Part shown: positions 11,660 to 22,115 of the stretch, piece after piece
Numbering within the stretch: the stretch's first letter is position 1
Layout: each line of letters starts with the position of its first letter
Source of the DNA: Urechis unicinctus
Taxonomy: Eukaryota; Annelida; Polychaeta; Xenopneusta; Urechidae
Direction of reading: 5' to 3'
Assembly (NCBI GenBank): GCA_034190875.2
Contig: CM067356.1
Location: 60,100,208 to 60,164,207, forward strand
Length of the DNA: 64,000 nucleotides
Notes under the pieces: generated by a model
The model's input: only the letters and a program-made list of their open reading frames with translations
What the model was told of the DNA's origin: nothing
The model's database searches: none
Position numbers and translations under genes: made by a program

Positions 11660-12125
11660 TTCGTCACACTGTGCTGTGTCTTTCTTCACGCTAAGCTGTG
11701 TCTTTCTTCACGCTAAGCTGTGTCTTTCTTCACGCTAAGCTGTGTCTTTCTTCACGTTAAGCTGTGTCTTTCTTCACGCTAAGCTGTGTCTTTCTTCACG
11801 CTAAGCTGTGTCTTTTGTCACACTAAGCTGTGTCTTTCTTCACGCTAAGCTGTGTCTTTCTTCACGCTAAGCTGTGTCTTTCTTCACGTTAAACTGTGTC
11901 TTTCTTCACACTATGCTGTGTATCTTTCTTCACGCTAAGCTGTGTCTTTCTTCACACTAAGCTGTGTATCTTTCTTCCTGCTAAGCTGTGTCTTTCTTCA
12001 CACTATGCTGTGTCTTTCTTCACGCTAAGCTGTGTATCTTTCTTCACGCTAAGCTGTGTCTTTCTTCACACTATGCTGTGTCTTTCTTCACGCTAAGCTG
12101 TGTCTTTCTCCACATTAAGCTGTGT
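11660..12125. repeat. 22-bp minisatellite
   Basis: About 20 copies of ctgtgtctttcttcacgcta plus ag, with variants cacact and cacgtt. Sequence from 12125 to 13207 is non-repetitive, apart from a short (ccttac)-type tract at 12920-12965, and no gene is supported there. Confidence 0.88.
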
Positions 12126-13207
12126 GTCTCCTCTCTTTCCGCCCTAGTTGTAGCTTAACTAGGAGAATACTGTGCTGGATAAGCAGCTGCTTGAATGAAG
12201 TCAGAAATATCGCACATGTTTTCCTGAGCTTTCTGAGATATTTTATTGTCCAATGCCGTCCCTTTGTGGCCGTATATTTTGAAAAATTCCCTCTGCTGAT
12301 TGTCAGAGTGGTTGTGTAAGTCCATGACGTCAGAGTAGATGTTTCAGTCAATGAGGTCAGAATCTAATTTCAACAGGTGATCCAAGGTAGGAGAGGGCCA
12401 GTTAATAGATTGCACCTTACATTCCGGGTGAAGAACCTTAGTCCAACTCTAGTTGGACACATCAGACACATCTACCACTTGAACGACAAGCTGTAATGGA
12501 CTGACAGGGAAGGAATTCACATCTCCTCAAAAGATATCGACTGACCTTAACCAGTATATCAACCTGGTTCCTATCCCAATTCAGTTCGCCAAATACTTTA
12601 AAGAAGTGGAGTCTGCCATTGAAATTACTGCATAAATAACAATAATTTAAGAGGGACTTAATCAATCATTACAAAAACATCAACCTAGGTAAAAGACGTC
12701 AAATTGATTACAAAAGGAAGGGAAATGATCATGAAAGTAATTGATGCTACCCAATGCCACGTTCCAATAGGTACATTGAACAAGTGTATGTATTTCCCTC
12801 TTTTATCCCCATTTATCCCAGTAGGCGGCAGGTCAATCAGCTGAATCCTATCTCTTTACATTCCACCCACCTTCCATAGGGCCATATAACACATTAGTGT
12901 TAGTGTGCTGTTAAACCCTATACTTACCTTACCCTACCTTACCTTATCATACCTTACCTTAGGGTTGGTGCAAGATGCAACCTAGTTGCACACCGTTTGA
13001 GGCGGCGAAGGCTGTACATTTTCTCATACTCGGACCAGCGTCCCTAGGTGGAAAATGAAAGACAATGATTATGATTCTTTGTGGACAACAACATTTGGTA
13101 ATTATCTTCTACGGGCCTTCCCTGCTGAAGGTGTCTAAAGCTTTGTTAGGGTCCACACATGTGCAAATATCATTATAACTGTGCCCCTTTCCAGCGCGGA
13201 AATCAAA

Positions 13208-14297
13208 ATGGCTCTCTGGGAGGAAGCCATTCTCCGGACGTTTGATGAGATGGTTCAGGTAAGGATCTTTCGATTTCGGAGAGAAATGCCTCCGTGATTG
13301 TCACAGGCTTGTCGAATTCCTTTCAGCTTGCACATGTGGATAGGTGTGCATTTGCTTAAAGTCTATTCTTCTGCTTCGGTGTTGATAGCTGATGGTCAAT
13401 TTAGAACAGAATGGAAGTGTTTTGCCCATCGAAGAACCCGAAGAGGTGAGCAGTGGTGTAGTACCTCGTGTGGGAATGAGCAGTGGTGTAGTGCCTCATG
13501 TGGGGTGAGCAGTGGTGTGGTGCCTCATGTGGGGTGAGCAGTGGTGTGGTGCCTCGTGTGAGGTGAGCAGTGGTGTAGTACCTCATGTGAGGTAAGGAGT
13601 TGTGTGGTGCCTCATGTGAGGTGAGCAGTGGTGTGGTGTCTCATGTGGGGTGAGCAGTGGTGTAGTGCCTCATGTGGGTTGAGGGAGCAGTGGTGTGGTG
13701 TCTCATGTGGGGTGAGCAGTGATGTAGTGCCTCATGTGGGTTGAGCAGTGGGGTAGTGCCTCATGTGAGGTGAGCAGTGATGTGGTGCCTCATGTGAGGT
13801 GAGCAGTGGTGTGGTGCCTCATGTGAGGTGAGCGGTGGTGTGGTGCCTCATGTGAGGTGAGCAGTGGTGTAGTGCCTCACGTGAGGTGAGCAGTGGTGTA
13901 GTGCCTCATGTCATGGTGAGCTTTGTGGTGCCTCACATAGTGAGCAGTGGTTGTAGTGCTGATAAATATTGCAATTTGTCAGCCTTTTTGCTCAGCCATG
14001 AGTCTTGTATTACGGAGTCTTGTGCAAGGCAGGTGGGCTGTCCTGGACAATCATTAACAGGTGATTTGCTGCAGCTTAGGGTGTGGATTATGTGATGTTG
14101 CTGCAGCTGAGTGTGTGATGTTGCTGCAGCTGAGGATGTGGTGTGCAGTGGTGTAGTCCTCAAATCAGTCTTGGTGAGCAGTGGTGTGCGCCTCACACTG
14201 TGTCAAGTATTGATTATCAGTATTTTTATTCAGTGCCAGTGATCTGCAGTTCGTCAAGCTTTTGTTCAAGTTCATCAGCGAACTCAACACCAGTGAG
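13208..14297 (+). CDS. Unidentified gene, first three coding exons (incomplete)
   Basis: Three short open segments with good splice signals join in frame: 13208-13258 (ATG, MALWEEAILRTFDEMVQ, donor CAG|gtaagg), 13405-13445 (phase 0 in, phase 2 out) and 14234-14297 (acceptor tttttattcag, ASDLQFVKLLFKFISELN, donor GAG|gtgatt). The predicted start is 52 residues, amphipathic and helical. I do not recognise the family. A different acceptor for exon 2 (13410) gives NGSVLPIEEPEE but breaks phase with exon 3. No later exon was found before LYRM9, so the gene is either truncated, continues through unseen small exons, or is a decayed copy. The gene is head to head, at 2 kb, with sulfotransferase copy 2. 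A minisatellite starts exactly at the exon 2 donor. Confidence 0.45.
13446..13950. repeat. 29-bp minisatellite starting at a 5' splice site
   Basis: About 17 copies of gtgagcagtggtgtggtgcc plus tcatgtgag. The first unit starts at the predicted donor (GAAGAG|GTGAGCAG), and every unit restores a gag|gtgagc donor-like sequence. See findings. Confidence 0.85.
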
Positions 14298-14414
14298 GTG
14301 ATTGGATGGTTTTGTGGCTAGTTTCTGGCCACGTGAGCCTCCATGTGCAGTGGATGTGAAAATGTACTTTAACAGCTGTGAGTCTGTCCAGCATTCACTT
14401 TTTATGTCCTGATG

Positions 14415-14795
14415 TATTTCTGGTCCTATCTGATATCTTTCTGGTCCTATCTGATGTCCTTCTGGTCCTATCTGATGTCTTTCTGATCCTATCTGATGTC
14501 TTTCTGATCCTATCTGATGTCCTTCTGGTCATATCTGATGTCTTTCTGGTCCTATCTGATGTCTTTCTGGTCTTTTCTGATGTCCTTCTGGTCCTATCTG
14601 ATGTCTTTCTGGTCCTATCTGATGTCTATCTGGTCCTATTTGATGTCTTTCTGTGCCTATCTTATGTCTTTCTGGTCCTATCTGATGTCCTTTTGGTCCT
14701 ATCTGATGTCTTTCTGGTCCTATCTGATGTCCTTCTGATCCTATCTGATGTCTTTCTGGTCCTATCTGATGTCTTTCTGGTCCTATCTTGATGAG
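14415..14795. repeat. 21-bp minisatellite
   Basis: About 18 copies of ctgatgtctttctggtccta plus t. Because 21 is a multiple of three, all frames without a stop in the unit stay open, giving artefactual SDVFLVL peptides. Confidence 0.88.
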
Positions 14796-15009
14796 AGCCT
14801 CAGATGAGATTTGGGAGCCAAATGAGAACCAACGGAGACTTAGCTGACCTAAACAGGCCAACGTGCGGTAGGATGCCCCGGAACTGAGTGACGTGGATTA
14901 TGCTGTTGACAATGAATTATAGGTCTAATTCACCGTACATGCTGTTTAGAGCACAACGCTTACGTCCGTTGAATCGACATATTCACCTGATATCATACCT
15001 TAGCAACTG

Positions 15010-16520
15010 TACACTTATAGATTACAGCTATAGAGCGCATGTTGAACACTTAGATTACAGCTAAAGAGCACATGTTGAACACTTAGATTACAGCTATAGA
15101 GCGCATGTTGAACACTTAGATTACAGCTATAGAGCGCATGTTGAACACTTAGATTACAGCTATAGAGCGCATGTTGAACACTTAGATTACAGCTATAGAG
15201 CGCATGTTGAACACTTAGATTACAGCTATAGAGCGCATGTTGAACACTTAGATTACAGCCATAGAGCCCACTCGAACACTTAGATTACAGCTATAGAGCG
15301 CATGTTGAACACTTAGATTACAGCTAAAGAGCACATGTTGAACACTTAGATTACAGCTATAGAGTCCATGTTGATGTCACTTAGATTCCATCTATAGAGC
15401 GCATGTTGAACACATAGATTACAGCTATAGAGCGCATGTTGAACACTTAGATTACAGCTATAGAGCGCATGTTGAACACTTAGATTACAGCCATAGAGCC
15501 CACTCGAACACTTAGATTACAGCTATAGAGCGCATGTTGAACACTTAGATTACAGCTAAAGAGCGCATGTTGAACACTTAGATTACAGCTAAAGAGCGGA
15601 TGTTGAACACTTAGATTACAGCTATAGAGCGCATGTTGAACACTTAGATTACAGCTATAGAGCGCATGTTGAACACTTAGATTACAGCTATAGAGCTTCA
15701 TGTCACTTAGATTACAGCTATAGAGCGCATGTTGAACACTTAGATTACAGCTATAGAGCGCATGTTGAACACTTAGATTACAGCTATAGAGCCCACTCGA
15801 ACACTTAGATTACAGCTAAAGAGCACATGTTGAACACTTAGATTACAGCTAAAGAGCACATGTTGAACACTTAGATTACAGCTATAGAGCGCATGTTGAA
15901 CACTTAGATTACAGCTATATAGCGCATGTTGAACACTTAGATTACAGCTATAGAGCGCATGTTGAACACTTAGATTACAGCTATAGAGCGCATGTTGAAC
16001 ACTTAGATTACAGCTATAGAGCCCACTCGAACACTTAGATTACAGCTAAAGAGCACATGTTGAACACTTAGATTACAGCTAAAGAGCACATGTTGAACAC
16101 TTAGATTACAGCTATAGAGCGCATGTGGAACACTTAGATTACAGCTAAAGAGCGCATGTTGAACACTTAGACTAGAGCTATAGAGCGCATGTTGAACACT
16201 TAGATTACAGCTATAGAGTGTATGTTGTACACAGACTACATCTGTAGAGTTGTACACTTACACTAGAGCTGTAGAGCGCATGTTGTACATACATACTACA
16301 ACTATAGAGCGCATGTTGTACACATTACTACAGTTGTAAAGCGCATAATGTACACTTATGCTACTGCTGAAGAAGGCATACACTTATACTACAGTTGTAG
16401 AGCGCATGTTCAACATTTAGATGACAGCTGAACAGCGCATGTTGACACTTAGATTACATAGCTATAGAGCGCATGTTGTAAAGAGTAGACTGCAGCTATA
16501 GAGCGAATGTTGTACATTTA
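15010..16520. repeat. 33-bp minisatellite, about 40 copies
   Basis: Consensus cacttagattacagctata plus gagcgcatgttgaa, near-identical from 15010 to about 16200, then decaying to about 16520. Variant units (agcccactcgaa; ctaaagagcacatg) recur in blocks, suggesting multi-unit amplification. Flanking 16520-17590 is non-repetitive except for a short 'caccacctg' repeat near 16830-16930, and no gene was found there. Confidence 0.92.
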
Positions 16521-17587
16521 GAATACAGCGATCATAGAGCAAGTGATGCGCGCAGGTTATGAAGCACACTTATATTCATTTGATGTATGATGCGCATATT
16601 GAGCGTTACCAGCGTTTGATTACAGCAAACGTAATCAGCAGAATAAACGTTGTGTGTTGCAGAAAATGTAAAAATCAATTTCTAATATAAGAATTATGTT
16701 GAACACTTAATGCATTGTGTCATCAAATTATAACTGAAGGTCTGCATGGTGAACAAGAAGATTACAGTCTAATGTGGGTGTTGTGTTGAACGCACTTAGA
16801 TTACGTCAGCTATACCAATTGGTGACACCACACACCTCCAAAGTAACGTCACAAGCACCACCTGGTAACACCAAACACCTCCAGAGTAACGTCACAAACA
16901 CCACCTGCTGACACCACACCCCTCCACACTAACGCACGAACCAAATTAACCAGAGTCATGACAAACCTGAAGTTTTATTTGGAACATAAAATTTGTTTGA
17001 CTACTTCTGGCATGTTTCACTTACCGTTATTGTAACAAAACTTAATGACTTCATTAGGAGTTGGCTGAAATAAAGGCCGCTTGCCACAATTTACCAATAA
17101 CATTTATATTTGTTGAATTGGTGTAATAAAAAAAGTAACTAAAAAAGGATTTGTGAATACTTCCGCTTATGTCGCCCTTGCCTGGCCCTACATATCAGAC
17201 GAGCTGACCATATGGGAGGGGGTGGGGTGGGAGGGAGGTGATCGTCGGAGGCTAAAGAAGGGCTTCCGGCAGCGCACCAGCTACCACACCAGGCACCATA
17301 CCGGAATGACGTGGCTTTGGAGCATCCCGTTCCAAGGCGATGATTGATAATGACCTTAAATGCGAGCCTACCTAAGTCGACCACACCGATAAGAAGCTTC
17401 ATAGTTTGGCTTAAGACTTTGTTAGCAGTTGCTTTATAAACAAAATGGAAATACTCAAATCAGCTTCTCTGTATGATAATGATAATAATAATAACAGTAA
17501 TAATAATAACAGAACAATTAAAATTTATTGCAGACTCAACTAAACATGTGGTAAATTGGTCAAAAGGAGATTGTTTGTGTATTTGGA

Positions 17588-17589
<2 letters not shown>

Positions 17590-17679
<90 letters not shown>

Positions 17680-17773
17680 TAATAATAGATGTACATATAT
17701 ATCTATACTATATAATAATAGATCTATACATATATATATATATATATATATATATCTATATTTACATAGTATA

Positions 17774-17844
<71 letters not shown>

Positions 17845-17896
17845 AGATAAATATATTCTATATACATATATATATATATAAATATATATATCTATA

Positions 17897-17933
<37 letters not shown>

Positions 17934-18011
17934 TACATATATATTTATATAGTTATTGCCTGACACTTGTACTATCTGTTCATACATGTATGTGCATGTG
18001 TATTCGTAGCA

Positions 18012-18080
<69 letters not shown>

Positions 18081-18190
18081 TTTAAATGTACATGTATATA
18101 ACATATATATTTATACATATAAATATATGAGATATATATATATATCTATAGATGTGTATATATTTATAGATATATATCTAATTATATAAT
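17590..18190. repeat. (CA)n(TA)n microsatellite tract
   Basis: A (CA)n run at about 17592-17638 is followed by long (TA)n runs to about 18180, broken by short unique segments. It immediately precedes LYRM9 exon 1. Confidence 0.95.
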
Positions 18191-18316
18191 TATTGCCTGA
18201 CCCTTGTCCCATGTGTTCCGACGACAATACATTTTTTATTAAGTATACCTCGGCTTACCCTACCTAGCGGTATGGGTGATATTATGCGCCTTATCCTGTG
18301 ATTTTCTTCTGGCGTT

Positions 18317-20337
18317 ATGTCGTCTCGTGTAACGACGCCTCTTCGACTTTACCGCAAACTATTGCGAGATATCAGACAACTGCCTACGGAAGCCCAGCAC
18401 CACTACAAACACTTGGTCAAACAGGTGATGTCGAAGAAATATTACCCTAAATGTTTGTACACCAGTTGTTGGTATGGTAGGCTAACACTGGCTAAAGGAT
18501 AATATATTGACGACAAAATCTCCGTTGGAAGTTTCGGTTCCTGGCTCTGCACGGACAATGGTGACGGTGCTCCCGGGGCACTTAATGGTATAGAGGTAGT
18601 ACATATGTGCCGCGCGACGGGGTATGTTTTTTCGGCCTCTTGACTTGTACGACGGGTTTTTTGGCCTCATACTTGTACGACGGGGTATGTTTTTGAGCTT
18701 CAATCTGTACGAGGGGTTATACATTCGCATAATACCTTGTACGACGGGGTATGCTTTTGGCCATTTTGACCTTGTACGACGGGTACGGGTTTTCGAGGTC
18801 CCGCGGCACACCCCTATCCAGAAGAAGGCCAAGTGCCCCCCCACCCCCTCCCCCCCGGGACGGTGCTATGGCTGTGCTGCGTGCTTGATGAATGTTGTAC
18901 ACGACGTAATTCATGTTAACTTACACGGGATCCAATATGCCTGGCAGTAGCTAGAGAACAGGTACCGGACGTCGATTTGCTTGGGTAACAACGTCTCGTG
19001 GACGCAACGCGAGATTAAAGGACAGGTTGGCAATAGTACTGGTTGTATTGCACCAAGAGCTGGTGATGCTGCACCAAGAGCTGGTGGTGCTATACGTAGA
19101 GCTGGTGGTGTTGTTCAAAGAGCTTGTGATGCTGTATCAAGAGCCTGTGGTGCTGGACCAAGGGCTGGTGGTGCTATACCAAGAGCTGGTGGTGTTGTAC
19201 AAAGAGCTGGTGGTGCTGTACCCAGAGCTTGTGATGCTGTACCAAGTGCATGTGAGGCTGTGCCAAGAGCCTGTGCTGCTGTACCGAGAGCTGGTTGTGC
19301 TGTTCCAAGAGCCTGTGGTGCTGTACCAAGAGCTTGTGGTGCAGCACCAAGAGCTGGGTGTGTTATACCAAGAGCTGGTGGTGCTGTACAAAGAGTACTG
19401 TACCTGTCTGGCTTGATACAAAATCAAGTCAGCAGCTGAATTCACTGTGATGTCACTTACCAGCTTGATACAAGTCTGACTAGATACAGGTTTAGCAGGA
19501 TACAGGTCTGACTTGATACAGGTCTAGTAGGATACAGGTCTGACTTGATACGGTTTAAGCAGGATACAGGTCTGGCTTGATACAGGATATAATAGAAACA
19601 TTTTGGTTGATCACAATGCTTCCATACTGTGTCCGTTATGATTCGAGCCCACCTATTTTAGTTATGATTCAATCCCTACCTATTTCAGTGATCATTCGAG
19701 GAACACAAGTACGCTTATAAAAGCACCTCATCCAACAGCTTTGAACTCTCTGTGCACATTTAGTTCGCCTATGTACTTCCTTTGCAAGCATACACGCTGG
19801 ATAAGCTGGTAACTCGTACGTTTTGTCTCATTTCCAGAGTTACAACAGTCATAGTGACGAGTCGGATCCTGACCGCATTCAGCAAATCATAGAGCGGGCT
19901 CTACAGGACAGCCAGTGGGTCCGTGACAAGGTGAGGTCAGTCAGTGGGTCCGTGACAAGGTGAGGTCAGTCAGTGGGTCCATGACAAGGTGAGGTCAGTC
20001 AGTGTGTCTGTGACAAGGTGAGACCAGTCAGTGGGTCTGTGACAAGGTGAGCCAGTCAGTGGGTCCGTGACAAGGTGAGGCCAGTCAGTGGGTCTGTGAC
20101 AAGGTGAGGCCAGTCAGTGGGTCTGTGACAAGGTGAGGCCAGTCAGTGGGTCCGTGACAAGGTGAGGCCAGTCAGTGGGTCCGTGACACGGCGTGTTTGT
20201 GCTATGTTGTTTTCTGTTAACTGTAATCAGTTAAGAACATTTAAGTTTGCTTGGGATTTTTTTAGACAGAGGCAAAATATAATGATCAAAATTTTGATAT
20301 TCTTTCCTCTCTGTGTAATCAGTACCACAAAGAATAG
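18317..20337 (+). CDS. LYRM9: LYRM9, LYR motif-containing protein 9 (complete)
   Basis: Small LYR-motif protein. The family comprises mitochondrial accessory factors that contact acyl carrier protein and Fe-S or respiratory-complex assembly machinery; the role of LYRM9 itself is poorly known. Exons are 18317-18424, 19838-19930 and 20323-20337, all phase 0, giving 71 residues (human protein 78). Exon 1 encodes MSSRVTTPLRLYRKLL with the LRLYRKLL LYR motif, then LPTEAQHHYKHLVKQ. Exon 2 encodes DPDRIQQIIERALQDSQW, the hallmark second half. Exon 3 is only YHKE plus a stop, after the strong acceptor ctttcctctctgtgtaatcag. Residue order matches human LYRM9 throughout. Intron 1 contains a 21-bp repeat. 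Intron 2 starts with a minisatellite that copies the exon 2 donor. The PIPOX-like pseudogene follows within 300 bp. Confidence 0.92.
18610..18800. repeat. Short tandem repeat in LYRM9 intron 1
   Basis: About five copies of a ~40-bp phrase containing cttgtacgacggggtatgtt. The sequence on either side shows no exon. Confidence 0.7.
19035..19400. repeat. 21-bp minisatellite in LYRM9 intron 1
   Basis: About 17 copies of gagctggtggtgctgtacca plus a. The 21-bp period keeps several frames open on both strands, giving Ala/Gly/Arg-rich or Leu/Val-rich pseudo-peptides. The flanking LYRM9 exons make an intronic position the simpler reading. Confidence 0.85.
19913..20190. repeat. 29-bp minisatellite copying the LYRM9 exon 2 / intron 2 junction
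   Basis: The unit is cagtgggtccgtgacaag (the last 18 exonic bases) plus gtgaggtcagt (the first intronic bases). About ten copies of gacaag|gtgagg are present between 19925 and 20165. The repeat arose by duplication across the exon-intron boundary. Confidence 0.93.
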
Positions 20338-20391
20338 ATATTCGACGGAGTCACATACTTCATGGTACGTCTTCTTCTTGTGATCTTCCCC

Positions 20392-20397
20392 AATAAA
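20392..20397 (+). terminator. Poly(A) signal candidate, LYRM9
   Basis: AATAAA 55 bases after the LYRM9 stop. It lies at the start of a short ~54-bp tandem repeat (20390-20540, about three copies containing gtgatcaaccccaataaaga) that duplicates the signal. Confidence 0.5.
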
Positions 20398-21189
20398 TTT
20401 CAGGCCATATGCCCCGACGTTGATCTTCATGTGATCAACCCCAATAAAGATCAGGCCATATCCCCCTACTTTGATCTTCTTGTGATCAACCCAATAAGGA
20501 TCAGGCCGTCTGTTCCCACGATGCTTGGTGTGTTCACCGAAACTACTCATAAATCTTGTACTTATATGCAATGAAGACTTAGTTAAGCCTGATCCAACGT
20601 TTGTGAGTGGAGCTTGGAGATACAGTGGGCGTTGTTACCAGGGAAACGGTCTACAGAGCTAAGAGTATAGTGTTGGCCGCTAGTCCGTGGACGGGCAAGT
20701 TGTGTCAGCAGCTTCAACTAACTCGTCCCCTTCACGTCTCCTCCCAACTAGTTGATGTTATTTCACAAAATGGGTTCTCCCGCACCGACATACATCATAT
20801 CTCGCTCTCACTATGTGCATTCGTTCAGAAGACGGTTACATTTGACTTCCACTGCCATGGAGCTGTCGGTGATGGAAGCATGTCCAACAGACATACGGGA
20901 GCATTAATTAATACGTCACCACTGACCAGTAGTCTGATGTCAGCTGTATTGACATTATTGTGAGGAGTGATTGTATCTGTATATGTTACTATTATTCTGT
21001 GTGATTGAAGCCACGGCATCTGAAAGAGAGTTCTCCATTCAAAAACCTAGCCCCATGTATGGTCATCCAGGAAGAGGAGTTGCCGGCGTTCGAATACCCG
21101 CGAATGTTTAAGGTTTGCATTCATGTGCCAAGTTTTTAATTCAACAAAAGCGTCCTCACATTAATCTCGTTCACACTGTGTGTGAATCA

Positions 21190-21405
21190 TGGACCCCTGG
21201 GTGTGAATCATGGTCCACTGGATGTGAATCATGGTCCACGATCATGGTCCACTGGATGTGAATCATGGTCCACGATCATGGTCCACTGGATGTGAATCAT
21301 GGTCCACTGGATGTGAATCATGGTCCACGATCATGGTCCACTGGATGTGAATCATGGTCCACTGGATGTGATCATGGTCCACTGGATTGTGAATCATTGT
21401 TCATT
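21190..21405. repeat. Compound minisatellite
   Basis: Copies of ctggatgtgaatcatggtcc, some extended by acgatcatggtcca. It lies between pseudogene blocks. Confidence 0.85.
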
Positions 21406-21469
21406 GGGTGATAATTGTGCATCCTGACTGCTGTCTAACATTCAGTGTACCTCACAGTTGATGTATTCC

Positions 21470-22115
21470 TGTTTAAAGCCCATGGGTGGTCATGGTTTTG
21501 TGATCTATGATAATCTGGGTGGTCATGGATATTGGTCTGTGGTAACCTGGGTGGTCATGGTTTTGTGGTCTGTGGTAACCTGGGTTGTCATGTTTTTGTT
21601 GCTGCAGTAACCTGGGTAGTCATGGTTTTACTGTCTTTGGAAACCTGGGTGGTGGTCATGGTTTTTGGTCTGTCGTAACCTGGGTGGTCATGGTTTTTTT
21701 GCTGCAGTAAACTGGGTGGTCATGGTTTTGTTGCTGCAGTAACCTGGTGGTCATGGTTTTGTTGCTGCAGTAACCTGGGTGGTCATGGTTTTGTTGCTGC
21801 AGTAACCTGGGGTGGTCATGGTTTTGTTGCTGCAGTAACCTGGGTGGTCATGGTTTTGTTGCTGCAGTAACCTGGGTGGTCATGGTTTTGTTGCTGCAGT
21901 AACCTGGGTGGTCATGGTTTTGTTGCTGCAGTAAACTGGGTGGTCATGGTTTTGTTGCTGCAGTAACCTGGGGTGGTCATGGTTTTGTTGCTGCAGTAAC
22001 CTGAGTGGTCATGGTTTTTGGTTTGCGGTAACTGTGGGTGGTCGTTTTGTGATCTACGGTAACCTGTGTTGTCGTGGTTTCGTCGTATGCCGTTACCAGT
22101 GTGGTCGTGGTTTTG
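21470..22115. repeat. 32-bp minisatellite
   Basis: About 19 copies of gtaacctgggtggtcatggt plus tttgttgctgca. Each unit juxtaposes a ttttgttgctgcag acceptor-like sequence and a gtaacc donor-like sequence. It occupies the place where PIPOX exons 6 and 7 would lie in the pseudogene. Confidence 0.9.

Noticed and set aside
14378-14861. Leu/Val/Ser-rich repeat peptide resembling a membrane protein
   Set aside because: 21-bp array; also open in other frames and on the opposite strand. No splice or start context.
18981-19445. Ala/Gly/Arg repeat protein of about 150 codons
   Set aside because: 21-bp minisatellite open in several frames and both strands, inside LYRM9 intron 1.
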